A stretch of 64,000 nucleotides of DNA. It comes from Inquilinus sp042743185. Lineage in GTDB: Bacteria > Pseudomonadota > Alphaproteobacteria > DSM-16000 > Inquilinaceae. Where the stretch lies: positions 1 through 64,000 of the forward strand of contig NZ_JBHYMS010000002.1 of assembly GCF_042743185.1 (NCBI RefSeq), in the 5' to 3' direction. Made by a program: the position numbers and the translations under genes. The notes below the pieces were generated by a model. That model saw nothing but the letters and a program-made list of their open reading frames with translations, had not been told where the DNA came from and searched no databases. The stretch's first letter is position 1, and the number at the start of each line of letters is the position of its first letter. Below are positions 8,204-16,487 of this stretch, piece by piece.

Positions 8204-9580
8204 ATGGCCCTGGCCGCGAAACGCATGCAACCCCGCGCCTTGCAAGGCCGGGCCGCGCATGCCATGGCTGCCACCATGAAGCGGCAGATGCGACGGAGCA
8301 AGCCCGCGGCCCCTGGGCCGCGGCGGGAGATCGAGCTGGTGATCGAGCGCCTGGGCGGCGGCGGCGACGGCATCGGCATGGTCGACGGCGATCGCGTCTA
8401 CGTGCCCTTCGCGGCGCCGGGCGACCGGGTGCGTGCCCGGCTGGGCCGGCCGGAGGGGCAGGCTTATCGCGGCGAGTTCATCGAGCTGGTGCAGCCCGGT
8501 CCGAATCACCGCGAGCCGCCCTGCCCGCATTTCGGCCCCTGCGGCGGCTGCCAGGTGCAGCATCTGGCGCCGCCGGTCTACACCGACTGGAAGCGCGGCC
8601 TGCTGGCCGGCGCCCTGGCCCGCAATGGGCTGGAGACCGAGGTGGACGCCCTGGTCGAGACCCCGCCGCGCAGCCGCCGCCGGGCCGGCCTGGCGGCCCG
8701 GCGCGGCCGGTCGGGCGTGTTCCTGGGCTTCAACGAGGCGGGGTCGAGCCGGATCATCGACCTGACCGACTGCGTGGTGCTGCGGCCGGAGATCACCGCC
8801 CTGCTGCCGCCGCTGCGCGCGGTGCTGGCCGCGATCCTGCCGGAGAACGGCGGCGCCGACGTCGCCGTCACCCTGCTGGACGACGGCATCGACCTGGTGC
8901 TTGTCGCCGAGACGGCGCTGGACCTGGAACGGCGGGAGCGGCTGGCCGAATTCGCCGCGGCGCAGGACCTGGCGCGGCTGTCCTGGCGCGGCACCGGCGG
9001 CTTCACCGACCCGGTGGCGCATCGCCGGGCCGGGGTGGTGCATTTCGACGGCGTGCCGGTGGCGGTGCCGCCCGGCGGCTTCCTGCAGGCCAGCGCCGAG
9101 GGCGAGGCCGCGCTGACCCGGCTGGTGCGCGACGGCGTCGGCCCGGCGAAGCGGATCGCCGACCTGTTCTGCGGCGCCGGCACCTTCGCCCTGCCGCTGG
9201 CCCGCGCCGCCCAGGTGACGGCGATCGATGGCGAGGCCGCTTCGGTCGAGGCGCTGGCGACCGCGGCCCGGCGCGGCGGAAGGGGCGAGCGGATCACGGC
9301 GCAGCGCCGCGACCTGTTCCGACAGCCGCTGACCGCGGCGGAGCTGCGCGGCTTCGACGCGGTGGTGTTCGACCCGCCGCGGGCCGGCGCGCGCGACCAG
9401 GCCCAGGCCCTGGCGGCCTCGAGCGTGCCGGTGGTGGTCGCCGTCTCCTGCAACCCGTCCAGCCTGGCGCGCGACGCCCGGACCCTGGTCGATGGCGGCT
9501 ATCGGCTGGAGCGCGCGACGCCGGTCGACCAGTTCCTGTGGTCGCCGCATCTCGAGGCGGTGGCGGTGTTTCGACGATAG
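8204..9580 (+). CDS. 23S rRNA (uracil-C5) methyltransferase family (RlmD/RumA-like)
   Basis: The 458-residue protein has an N-terminal TRAM-type RNA-binding region (EIELVIERLGGGGDGIG to PGDRVRARL), a 4Fe-4S ligand set CPHFGPCGGC plus a later Cys in LTDCVVL, and a SAM-dependent methyltransferase domain: FCGAGTFALPLA, FDPPRAG and the catalytic Cys in VAVSCNPSSLARD. This is the RumA/RlmD/TrmA layout, methylating C5 of uridine in rRNA or tRNA. The ATG at 8204 has AGGGA upstream; ATGs at 8264 and 8276 are alternatives, since the conserved part begins only near residue 42. A bidirectional terminator follows. Confidence 0.87.
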   Translation: MALAAKRMQPRALQGRAAHAMAATMKRQMRRSKPAAPGPRREIELVIERLGGGGDGIGMVDGDRVYVPFAAPGDRVRARLGRPEGQAYRGEFIELVQPGPNHREPPCPHFGPCGGCQVQHLAPPVYTDWKRGLLAGALARNGLETEVDALVETPPRSRRRAGLAARRGRSGVFLGFNEAGSSRIIDLTDCVVLRPEITALLPPLRAVLAAILPENGGADVAVTLLDDGIDLVLVAETALDLERRERLAEFAAAQDLARLSWRGTGGFTDPVAHRRAGVVHFDGVPVAVPPGGFLQASAEGEAALTRLVRDGVGPAKRIADLFCGAGTFALPLARAAQVTAIDGEAASVEALATAARRGGRGERITAQRRDLFRQPLTAAELRGFDAVVFDPPRAGARDQAQALAASSVPVVVAVSCNPSSLARDARTLVDGGYRLERATPVDQFLWSPHLEAVAVFRR

Positions 9581-9587
9581 CGGTCGT

Positions 9588-9613
9588 GTTGGGTTCGCAT
9601 CCGCGAACCCAAC
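9588..9613. terminator. Bidirectional hairpin between convergent genes
   Basis: A perfect 11-bp stem (GTTGGGTTCGC at 9588-9598 and its complement 9603-9613) with a four-base loop fills the gap between the methyltransferase stop and the PfkB-kinase stop. There is no strong T-run on either side, so it may end transcription weakly or protect 3' ends. Confidence 0.6.
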
Positions 9614-9622
9614 CGGCGCTGA

Positions 9623-10612
9623 TCAGCCGATCAGGCTGCGCAGCGGCACCAGGGGACGGGGGCCGACATGGCTGATCACCTCGGCGGCGGCGATGCTGCC
9701 GATGCGGCCGCTCTCGGCCAGGCCGAGCCCGCGGGTGAAGCCGTAGAGGAAGCCGGAGGCGTAGAGGTCGCCGGCGCCGGTGGTGTCGACCAGCTGGGCC
9801 AGCGGCGCGGCCTCGACCACATGGGTCTCGCCGTCGGTCAGGATCACCGAGCCCCTCTCGCTGCGGGTGATCGCCGCGACCTCGCAGCGGCCGCGCACCG
9901 CGGCGACGGCGGCGTCGAAGTCCGTCACCTGGTACAGCGCCTTGATCTCCGCCTCGTTGGCGAACAGCACGTCGACATGGCTGTCGATCAGCGACAGGAA
10001 GCTGTCGCGGTGCCGTTCGACGCAGAAGCTGTCCGACAGGGTCAGCGAGACCTTGCGGCCGGCCGAATGCGCGACCTGCGCGGCCTTGATGAAGGCCTCC
10101 TTCGCCGTCGGCCGGTCCCACAGATAGCCTTCGAGATAGGTCACCTGCGAGCCGGAGATCACCGCCTCGTCGACATCGTCGGGCGTCAGCTCGACGCAGG
10201 CGCCGAGATAGGTGTTCATCGTGCGCTGCGCGTCCGGCGTGACGATGATCAGGCTGCGCGCGGTCGGCGGCGTGCCCGGCACCGCGGGATCGAGCGGCCG
10301 GGAGTCGAAGTCGACGCCGACGGCGCGGATGTCGTGGCGGTAGACGGCGCCGAGCTGGTCGGCCGTCACCTTGCCGATGAAGGCGGCATTGCCGCCCAGC
10401 GAGGCCAGCCCCGCCGCGGTGTTGCCGGCGGAGCCGCCCGAGGCCTCGAGTCCGGGCCCCATGGCGGCGTAGAGCGCCTCGGCCCGCTCCGCATCGATCA
10501 GCGTCATCGCCCCCTTCACCAGGCCGTGCCGGGTGATGAAGGCCTCGTCGTTCTTGGTGATGACATCGACGATGGCGTTGCCGATGCAGGTGGCGTCGTA
10601 GCGGGCGCTCAT
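9623..10612 (-). CDS. PfkB-family carbohydrate/adenosine kinase
   Basis: The 329-residue protein has the PfkB/ribokinase fold marks: the N-terminal ATCIGNAIVDV, the substrate-binding GGSAGNTAAGLASLGG (first signature) and the C-terminal DTTGAGDLYASGFLYG with the catalytic Asp and anion hole. Alphaproteobacterial proteins with this ATCIGNAIVD start are generally annotated as adenosine kinase, which converts adenosine to AMP; a fructokinase-like role cannot be excluded from sequence. The ATG at 10612 was chosen because it starts the conserved N-terminus; the frame is open a further 60 codons upstream. It lies 52 bp downstream of the DUF6058-like gene on the same strand. Confidence 0.85.
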   Translation of the reverse strand: MSARYDATCIGNAIVDVITKNDEAFITRHGLVKGAMTLIDAERAEALYAAMGPGLEASGGSAGNTAAGLASLGGNAAFIGKVTADQLGAVYRHDIRAVGVDFDSRPLDPAVPGTPPTARSLIIVTPDAQRTMNTYLGACVELTPDDVDEAVISGSQVTYLEGYLWDRPTAKEAFIKAAQVAHSAGRKVSLTLSDSFCVERHRDSFLSLIDSHVDVLFANEAEIKALYQVTDFDAAVAAVRGRCEVAAITRSERGSVILTDGETHVVEAAPLAQLVDTTGAGDLYASGFLYGFTRGLGLAESGRIGSIAAAEVISHVGPRPLVPLRSLIG

Positions 10613-10664
10613 GGGTCTCGCTGGTTGCGGCCGAGGATGCGACCCGCAAGGGGTCCCCGACCCT

Positions 10665-11417
10665 CTAGGCTGCGGCCGCCCCCGAGTCAACCGGAGCCGC
10701 CGAGGCGTGCGCCGGCGCGGCGGGGTGCGGGAGGCCGTAGCGTTCCGCGATCCGGTCGATCCACAGCCCCGGCGTTCCGTGCGGCCGCTCATGCGGAGCG
10801 AAGGGCGTGATCACGGCGTCGAGCCGCGCCATCGCCGCCGTCACCTGCTCCGCCTCGGCCGGGCTCAGCGCCGGCTTGCCGCCGTCCTCGGTCAGGGCGC
10901 GGATGCGGCTGCGCTCGACCAGCTTGGTGACCAGGTGAAAACCGTCGAAGCGGCGCAGGCAGACGGCATAGGCGCCGCCGAGCCAGTTCTCCTCCCAGAT
11001 CTCGTCGAGAGCCTTGGCGAAGGCGGGCTCGTCGATCGCACCGGCGGCGTCGAACAGCTCGGTCCAGCCATGGACGCGGCCTTCGGAGGCGAGCAGCGCC
11101 CGGCGGAAATCAGTCGTGAAGTCCTGTCGCAGCCGCCGGGCCAGCTCCGGCAACGGCAGGGCCGGCTCCGCGGCGCGGCGGGCCCACGGCAGCACCGCGG
11201 CGCCGAGCCATTCCTCCGGCTGCGGCGCCAGCGCCTCGCTGCGGATCGCGCTGCGCACAGCCAGGGACGAGCCGAGGACATAGGTCGGCCCCGGCAGGCA
11301 GCGGGCGGCGATCAGCTCACGCAACCGCCCCTCCATCAGCCCGGCGGCCTGCGCCAGCGCGGAGGGTGTCAGGCAGTGGCGGCGGACATAGTCGAGAATC
11401 GCGAAGATGTCGGTCAT
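10665..11417 (-). CDS. DUF6058-like protein of unknown function
   Basis: The product is 250 residues, cytoplasmic (no signal or membrane segment). The first 45 residues (IFAILDYVRRHCLTPSALAQAAGL...LRELIAARCLPGPTYVL) look like a small helical, HTH-like module typical of DUF6058, a family sometimes found beside natural-product or regulator genes; the middle carries an aromatic-rich segment (WEENWLGGAYAVCLRRFDG) and the end an Ala/Pro tail. The start is the ATG at 11417; an upstream in-frame ATG would extend into the shared promoter. It is divergent from an ArsR-like regulator, 83 bp away, which suggests that regulator controls it. Family assignment is from memory and moderate. Confidence 0.55.
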   Translation of the reverse strand: MTDIFAILDYVRRHCLTPSALAQAAGLMEGRLRELIAARCLPGPTYVLGSSLAVRSAIRSEALAPQPEEWLGAAVLPWARRAAEPALPLPELARRLRQDFTTDFRRALLASEGRVHGWTELFDAAGAIDEPAFAKALDEIWEENWLGGAYAVCLRRFDGFHLVTKLVERSRIRALTEDGGKPALSPAEAEQVTAAMARLDAVITPFAPHERPHGTPGLWIDRIAERYGLPHPAAPAHASAAPVDSGAAAA

Positions 11418-11500
11418 GGTCGGGTCTCCCAATCGGTCGCCCCACTGCACATCCGCATCCGCCCCTTGACCAGCGCTAATAAATCGACCACCATCGAAGT

Positions 11501-12202
11501 ATGAAGGAAGGGCTTGATCTGGCGAGCTTATCGTCCCTGATCGGCGATCCGAGCCGGGCGCTGATCCTGTCGGCCCTGTTCGGCGGCGAGGCGCTGCCGG
11601 CGGGCGAGCTGGCGTTCCGCGCCCGGGTCACGCCGCAGACGGCCTCGAGCCATCTGGCGAAGCTGACCGAGGCCGGGCTGGTCGCCGTCGAGCGCATGGG
11701 GCGGCACCGCTACTACCGGCTGTCGGGGCCCGAGATCGGGTCGCTGCTGGAGCGGATGATGACCATCGCCTGGAAGCCTGCGGTCGAACGGTCGCGCGTG
11801 CCGGCGCCGCTGCGCGACGGCCGCATGTGCTACGACCACCTGGCCGGCCGGCTGGGCGTGGCGGTGACCGACGCCCTGGTGGCCCGGGGCGTGCTGGCAC
11901 GGGGCGACGACGCCTTCGCTTTGACCGAGACCGGAGCGGCCTGGTTCGCGGCGCTGGGCATCGACGCGGCGGCGCTGCGCGACGGCCGCCGGTCCTTCGC
12001 GCGGCACTGCATCGACTGGAGCGAGCGCCGGCCGCATCTGGCGGGCGCGCTGGGCGCCGCCGTCGCCGAGCGCTTCGTCGACCGCGGCTGGATCCGGCGC
12101 GACCGCGACAGCCGTGCCGTGGCGCTGACCGAGGACGGCCGCGCCGCGCTGGCCCGGATCTTCGGGCCGGAGGTGCTGGCCGAGGCGACCACCGCCGCCT
12201 GA
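11501..12202 (+). CDS. ArsR-type winged-helix transcriptional regulator
   Basis: The 233-residue protein opens with an ArsR-like winged helix (SLIGDPSRALILSALFGG, then PAGELAFRARVTPQTASSHLAKLTEAGLV, and wing ERMGRHRYYRL). ArsR repressors of about 110 residues end here, but this one has a further 120-residue C-terminal part containing a second winged-helix-like stretch (DALVARGVLARGDDAFALTETGAAWF; LTEDGRAAL), a layout seen in a subgroup of one-component regulators. No Cys metal site is visible, so metal sensing is unlikely. It is divergent from the DUF6058-like gene. No clear ribosome site precedes the ATG. Confidence 0.8.
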   Translation: MKEGLDLASLSSLIGDPSRALILSALFGGEALPAGELAFRARVTPQTASSHLAKLTEAGLVAVERMGRHRYYRLSGPEIGSLLERMMTIAWKPAVERSRVPAPLRDGRMCYDHLAGRLGVAVTDALVARGVLARGDDAFALTETGAAWFAALGIDAAALRDGRRSFARHCIDWSERRPHLAGALGAAVAERFVDRGWIRRDRDSRAVALTEDGRAALARIFGPEVLAEATTAA

Positions 12203-12329
12203 GCCCGGCGCAAGATCCGCAAGGACGCTGCACCGAGCCGATGTAGACGGGGTCCGACGTGCGGGCACCCTTGCGCCGCGGCCCTCGCCGCCCCAGGTGA
12301 ACGGCCGCCACACCAGCCCGCCGAGCCCG

Positions 12330-13028
12330 ATGCCGAACGCCTTCCGCCTCGCCCTGCAGCAGATGACATCCGACCCGGCGATCCGCCGGGTGCTGTGGGT
12401 CAGCTTCGCCGCCACCATCGCCCTGGTCCTGACCCTGCCGGCCCTCGCCGGCTGGGGCCTGTCCTTCGTCCACGTCGCCAACTGGTCCTGGGTCGACACC
12501 ACGCTCGATGTGCTGGGCGGCGTCGCCGTCCTGGCGCTCGGCATCCTGCTGTTCCCTGCCATCGTCGGCCTGGTGGCCGGGCTGTTCCTCGACGACGTCG
12601 CCGCGGCGGTCGAGGCCCGCCACTACCCCGCCCTGCCGCCGCCGCGACGGCAGCGGATCGGCGAGATCGTGTGGGGGTCCGCCCGCTTCTTCCTGGCGCT
12701 GGTCGCGTTCAACCTGGTCGCGGTCGGCGTCGTGCTGGTGGTGCCGGGGGTGAACCTGCTGGTGTTCTGGCTGGTCAACGGCTACCTGCTGGGCCGCGAA
12801 TATTTCGAGCTGGTGGCGGCGCGCAGGGTCGAGCCCGCGGCGGCGCGGGCGCTGTGGCGGGAACGCCAGGGCCGCTTCATCGCCGCCGGGCTGGTGCTGG
12901 CCGCGATCCTGCTGGTGCCGGTGGTCAACCTGGTGGTGCCGGTGCTGGGCGCCGCCTTCATGACCCATGTCTTCCACCGCGCCGTCGCCGCCGCCAACCG
13001 GGCCCCGGCGGGGCGGATCGCCGGATAA
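12330..13028 (+). CDS. EI24 domain (CysZ-like) integral membrane protein
   Basis: The 232-residue protein has four or five hydrophobic segments (about residues 24-50, 60-90, 120-150 and 185-215) and the EI24/CysZ features: N-terminal AFRLALQQMTSDPAIRRVLW, and the GVNLLVFWLVNGYLLGREYFELVAARR segment typical of the family's central helix pair. CysZ imports sulfate; most alphaproteobacterial EI24 proteins are untested. The ATG at 12330 is chosen; a GTG 33 bp upstream is an alternative. It is followed by a promoter region for the bactofilin gene and is probably monocistronic. Confidence 0.75.
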   Translation: MPNAFRLALQQMTSDPAIRRVLWVSFAATIALVLTLPALAGWGLSFVHVANWSWVDTTLDVLGGVAVLALGILLFPAIVGLVAGLFLDDVAAAVEARHYPALPPPRRQRIGEIVWGSARFFLALVAFNLVAVGVVLVVPGVNLLVFWLVNGYLLGREYFELVAARRVEPAAARALWRERQGRFIAAGLVLAAILLVPVVNLVVPVLGAAFMTHVFHRAVAAANRAPAGRIAG

Positions 13029-13090
13029 TTCATTTGACCGAAATGCGGCTTAATTGTTCCTGTGCCGGGAACGGGGCTGGCCGCGGCGGG

Positions 13091-13121
13091 TTGAACCGCG
13101 GATACGCATCCATGCTACAGT
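13091..13121 (+). promoter_or_regulatory. Predicted promoter of the bactofilin gene
   Basis: TTGAAC at 13091-13096 could be a -35 box, and TGCTACAGT at 13113-13121 is an extended -10 (TGnTACAGT), with a rather long 19-base spacer. The transcript would start near 13128, within or before a perfect 8-bp hairpin (13126-13133 and 13137-13144). Confidence 0.4.
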
Positions 13122-13183
13122 CTCGGCCCCATCACCGATGGGGCATTTGAGCCCGGAACCACAACAAGCAGGGGGACACCCGC

Positions 13184-13852
13184 GTGTTTCGTCGACGCAA
13201 CCCCGCTGGCGGAGGATCGGATGGCGGCGCCGAGCGGCCAGGCTATTCCCCCGCCACGGATACGTCCGTAGTTCGGCCCACCGCCCCGACCGCGCCTCAA
13301 GGAGAGCCCATGTCCACCGCCAAGCCCGCCACCGGCTATAAAACCGAGCTGCCGCGCCGGGTCGACCTGCCCGGCACCGGGGCGATCGGCGGCGTCCGCC
13401 GCCCGGCGGAGTCGGCGCCGACGACCGGCCGCGAGTCGCCGCGCAAGCTGATCGTCGGCAGCGAGATCTCGCTGGCCGGCGAGATCACCGCCTGCGACCA
13501 CCTGGTGGTCGAGGGCCGGATCGAGGCCAGGATCAAGGACTGCCAGACCATCGAGATCGCCGAGCAGGGCGTGTTCAAGGGATCGGCCGAGATCAGCGAC
13601 GGCGACATCGCCGGCCGGTTCGAGGGCGACCTGTCGGTGTCCGGCCTGCTGCGCCTGCGCGCCAGCGGCGTCGTCACCGGCACCATCAAATATGGCGAGC
13701 TGCAGGTCGAGACCGGCGGCAAGCTGATCGGCACGCTGCAGCCGCTGGGCGGCGATGCGGCGGCTGCGGCCCCGGCTGCGGCGGCCGTCGCCCCGCAGCC
13801 CGCCCCGACTCCGCTGTTCGACGACAAGGCCGAGGCCGGCGGCGAGGCCTGA
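13184..13852 (+). CDS. Bactofilin family cytoskeletal protein
   Basis: The 222-residue protein has a disordered N-terminus of about 85 residues, a bactofilin beta-helix core (KLIVGSEISLAGEITACDHLVVEGRIEARI ... VTGTIKYGELQVETGGKLIG, described here in two parts) and an Ala/Pro-rich C-terminus. Bactofilins polymerise without nucleotides and organise stalks, cell shape or polar proteins near the inner membrane. The GTG start is supported by AGGGGGA seven bases upstream; a shorter ATG start at 13310 would still keep the core. No M23 peptidase gene, the common neighbour of bactofilins, is adjacent. Confidence 0.88.
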   Translation: MFRRRNPAGGGSDGGAERPGYSPATDTSVVRPTAPTAPQGEPMSTAKPATGYKTELPRRVDLPGTGAIGGVRRPAESAPTTGRESPRKLIVGSEISLAGEITACDHLVVEGRIEARIKDCQTIEIAEQGVFKGSAEISDGDIAGRFEGDLSVSGLLRLRASGVVTGTIKYGELQVETGGKLIGTLQPLGGDAAAAAPAAAAVAPQPAPTPLFDDKAEAGGEA

Positions 13853-13995
13853 GCCGGGCCGCATCGGACCAGCGACCATGAACGGCCGGGGCGACCCGGC
13901 CGTTTCGCTGTTCGCGGCGACTCGGGCGGTGTCCGGATCCGAATGCGGCGAAGGTCCGACCGTCGCGGCTGCCGGCGTCGATCCGCAGGGTGCAC

Positions 13996-14025
13996 AAGAA
14001 AAAGGGCCGCAGCGAACTGCGGCCC
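13996..14025 (-). terminator. Intrinsic terminator of the candidate small RNA
   Basis: Read on the minus strand, a perfect 9-bp stem GGGCCGCAG/CTGCGGCCC closed by a TTCG tetraloop is followed by TTTTTCTT. This is a textbook rho-independent terminator. On the plus strand the same hairpin is followed only by GAGTTT and could end bactofilin transcripts less well. Confidence 0.85.
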
Positions 14026-14085
14026 GAGTTTAGGGAGGAAACGCCCAAGAAGTGCGTTACGACAGCAGCATCGCTGCATGTCGCA
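13997..14085 (-). ncRNA. Candidate trans-acting small RNA with anti-Shine-Dalgarno motif
   Basis: No protein gene fits this relatively AT-rich stretch. On the minus strand a promoter (14092-14119) should start a transcript near 14085. It would fold a long 5' hairpin (arms 14073-14091 and 14052-14069, almost fully paired, three-base loop), leave about 26 unpaired bases containing CCTCCC (complement of 14033-14038), and end in the UUCG-loop terminator. The total is about 90 nt. The layout of hairpin, C/U-rich seed and terminator resembles known alphaproteobacterial sRNAs that carry CCUCC-type seeds and block ribosome binding sites. The exact family is not recognised; the end points are predictions. 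Confidence 0.7.
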
Positions 14086-14091
14086 ATGCAC

Positions 14092-14119
14092 AATTTAGGC
14101 AGTTCGCCGGACAAATCAA
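14092..14119 (-). promoter_or_regulatory. Predicted sigma-70 type promoter of the small RNA
   Basis: On the minus strand TTGATT (14119-14114) and TAAATT (14097-14092) are separated by 16 bases, close to consensus and unusual in this GC-rich sequence. It points directly at the hairpin/terminator unit 13997-14085. The remaining stretch to the glucokinase start (14120-14334) holds a small hairpin (AAGAGGAA/TTCCTCTT near 14118-14139) and must contain the glk promoter, but no convincing one was seen. Confidence 0.6.
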
Positions 14120-14334
14120 GAGGAAAATGAATTCCTCTTACGGAACAGCCACTTAGATCACATCCGTGCCTAAGATATGTGCATTTAGCATCAGGTTTGT
14201 GCTGCGATGCACACTCCCGCGCCGAATCCAGCCCGGTGATACGCCCCGACTCGCGGCCTGCGGCCCGACGCTTCGGGCTTGCCCCGGGCGGCCGCATGAG
14301 GGAAGCATGGCCGACCCGATACAGCCGGCGCCCC

Positions 14335-15294
14335 ATGTCTGAGCCCATCGCCCTCATCGCCGATCTCGGCGGCACCAACGCCCGCTTCGCCCTGGCCGAT
14401 GCCGGCGGGACGCGCGACACCAAGATCCTGCACGGGGCGGACTATCCGACCCTGGCCGATGCCGCCCATGCCTATCTCGACATGGTCAAGCCGGCGACCC
14501 CGCCCCGGCAGGCGGCGATCGACGTGGCCAGCCCGGTCACCGGCGACAAGGTGACCCTGACCAACGCCGCCTGGTCCTTCTCGATCGCGGCCCTGAAGAA
14601 GGATCTGGGGCTGGAGCGGCTGGAGGTGATCAACGACTTCACCGCCGTCGCGCTGGCGGTGCCCTATCTGGAGGAAGGCGACCGCACCCGGATCGGCGGC
14701 GGCGCGGCGGTGGCGGACGAGCCGATCGGCGTGCTGGGCCCCGGCACCGGCCTCGGCGTCTCCGGCCTAGTGCCGAGCGGCGGGCGCTGGGCGGCCCTGG
14801 CCGGCGAGGGCGGGCATGTCACCATGGCGGCGGCGACCGAGCGCGAGGCGGCCGTGCTGGACCGGCTGCGCCACCGCTACCAGCATGTCTCCGCCGAGCG
14901 GGTGCTGTCCGGCATGGGGCTGGTCAACCTGTACGAGACGCTGTCGCAGCTCGACGGCGCCGACCCGGTGCAGCGCGACGCCGCCGCCGTCACCGAAGGC
15001 GCCAAGACCGGCGACCCGCATTGTGTCGAGGCGGTGTCGATGTTCGCCTCGATGCTCGGCACCGTCGCCGGCAACCTGGCGCTGACGCTCGGCTCGCGCG
15101 GCGGCGTGTATATCGCCGGCGGCATCGTGCCGAAGCTCGGCCCCCTGTTCGACGGCGCGCTGTTCCGCCAGCGCTTCGAAGCCAAGGGCCGGATGCGCAG
15201 CTTCGTCGTCGGCATCCCGACCCATCTCGTCACCCATCCGCTGCCGGCGTTCATCGGGTTGCGCTCGGTGCTGGGTCTCACCCAGGCACCATGA
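14335..15294 (+). CDS. glk: Glucokinase
   Basis: The 319-residue protein is the proteobacterial Glk type, phosphorylating glucose to glucose-6-phosphate with ATP. It shows the phosphate-1 motif ALIADLGGTNARFALAD, the glucose-contacting INDFTAVALAVPYL, the phosphate-2 stretch LGPGTGLGVSGL, EGGHVTMA with the metal/sugar residues, and the adenosine site VYIAGGIVPKLG. The ATG at 14335 begins the conserved region; the frame is open further upstream without conserved residues. The stop overlaps the next gene (ATGA), implying translational coupling. Confidence 0.95.
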   Translation: MSEPIALIADLGGTNARFALADAGGTRDTKILHGADYPTLADAAHAYLDMVKPATPPRQAAIDVASPVTGDKVTLTNAAWSFSIAALKKDLGLERLEVINDFTAVALAVPYLEEGDRTRIGGGAAVADEPIGVLGPGTGLGVSGLVPSGGRWAALAGEGGHVTMAAATEREAAVLDRLRHRYQHVSAERVLSGMGLVNLYETLSQLDGADPVQRDAAAVTEGAKTGDPHCVEAVSMFASMLGTVAGNLALTLGSRGGVYIAGGIVPKLGPLFDGALFRQRFEAKGRMRSFVVGIPTHLVTHPLPAFIGLRSVLGLTQAP

Positions 15295-16475
15295 CGCTCG
15301 ATCTCGACCGGCTGCGCGCCGACACGCCGGGCTACGCCCGGGTGCTGCATCTCGACAATGCCGGCTCGGCCCTGCCGCCGCGGCCGGTGCTGGATGCGAT
15401 GCTGGACCATCTGCGGCGGGAGGCGGAAATCGGCGGCTATGCCGCGGCGGCCGAAGCCGAGCCGCGGCTCGAAGCCGCCTGTGCCTCGATCGCCCGGTTG
15501 ATCGGCGCCGATCCCGCCGAGATCGCCATGATGGAGAACGCCACCCGCGCCTGGGACATGGTGTTCTACGGCCTGCCTTTCCGCCCGGGCGACCGGATCC
15601 TGACCGCCAAGGCCGAGTACGCCTCCAACACCATCTCCTATCTGCAGGTGGCGCAGCGGACCGGCGCGGTGGTGGAGGTCGTGCCCGACGACGCCTCCGG
15701 CCAGCTCGACGTCGCGGCGCTGGAGCGGGCGGTCGCGGCCGCCGAGCGCGGCCCGGCCCGGCTGATCGCGGTCAGCCACATTCCGACCAATGGCGGGCTG
15801 GTCAATCCGGCAGCGGCGATCGGGCGTATCGCACGCGCGCATAGCATTCCCTATCTGCTGGACGCCTGCCAGTCGGTCGGCCAGATGCCGGTCGATGTCG
15901 AGGCGATCGGCTGCGACATGCTGTCGGCAACCGCCCGCAAGTTCCTGCGCGGGCCACGAGCGATCGGCTTCCTCTATGTCCGGCGGTCGATGCTGGACCG
16001 GATCGACCCGCCCTTCCTCGACCTGTACGCGGCCGAGATGGTGGCGCCCGACCGCTACGTGGTCCGCCCCGACGCCCGCCGCTTCGAGAATTTCGAACGC
16101 AACTTTACCGGCATCCTCGGCATGGGCGCCGCGGTCGACTACGCCCTGGCCCTCGGCCTCGACGCCATCCGCGACCGCGCCCGGGCCCTGGCGGCGCGGC
16201 TGCGCGACGGGCTGTCGGGCCTGCCCGGCGTGACCGTGCGCGACAAGGGCGCCGAGCGGTCGGCGATCGTCAGCTTCACCAAGGCGGACGAGCCGGCCGA
16301 CACCCTGCACCAGCGGCTGCGCGCGGCCGGCATCAACACCAGCGTCACCCGCCGCCGCTCGACCATGTTCGACATGACCGACCGCGGCCTCGACGCCATG
16401 CTGCGGGCCTCGCCGCACTATTACAACAGTGAGGCCGAGATCGACCGGTTCGTGGCCGCGGTCGGCCGGGGCTGA
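15291..16475 (+). CDS. Class V aminotransferase (PLP-dependent)
   Basis: The 394-residue protein is a fold-type I PLP enzyme of the class V group (cysteine desulfurase/kynureninase-like). Seen are the N-terminal LHLDNAGSALPPRPV, MENATRAWD for the cofactor phosphate, the SHIPTNGGLVNP segment, LLDACQSVGQMPVDV with the pyridine-binding Asp, and the SATARKFLRGPRAIGFLYV segment whose Lys (about 217) should bind PLP. The catalytic Cys loop expected for a cysteine desulfurase is not obvious, so an aminotransferase or lyase role is more likely; substrate unknown. It overlaps glk by four bases and is convergent with yjbQ. Confidence 0.85.
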   Translation: MTLDLDRLRADTPGYARVLHLDNAGSALPPRPVLDAMLDHLRREAEIGGYAAAAEAEPRLEAACASIARLIGADPAEIAMMENATRAWDMVFYGLPFRPGDRILTAKAEYASNTISYLQVAQRTGAVVEVVPDDASGQLDVAALERAVAAAERGPARLIAVSHIPTNGGLVNPAAAIGRIARAHSIPYLLDACQSVGQMPVDVEAIGCDMLSATARKFLRGPRAIGFLYVRRSMLDRIDPPFLDLYAAEMVAPDRYVVRPDARRFENFERNFTGILGMGAAVDYALALGLDAIRDRARALAARLRDGLSGLPGVTVRDKGAERSAIVSFTKADEPADTLHQRLRAAGINTSVTRRRSTMFDMTDRGLDAMLRASPHYYNSEAEIDRFVAAVGRG

Positions 16476-16487
16476 CGGCCGGCGGCG

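Noticed and set aside
14127..14156. Nine-codon ORF after a good ribosome site (AGAGGA) upstream of glk, possible leader peptide
   Set aside because: Too short to judge, has no run of regulatory codons, and lies over the -35 side of the predicted small-RNA promoter.
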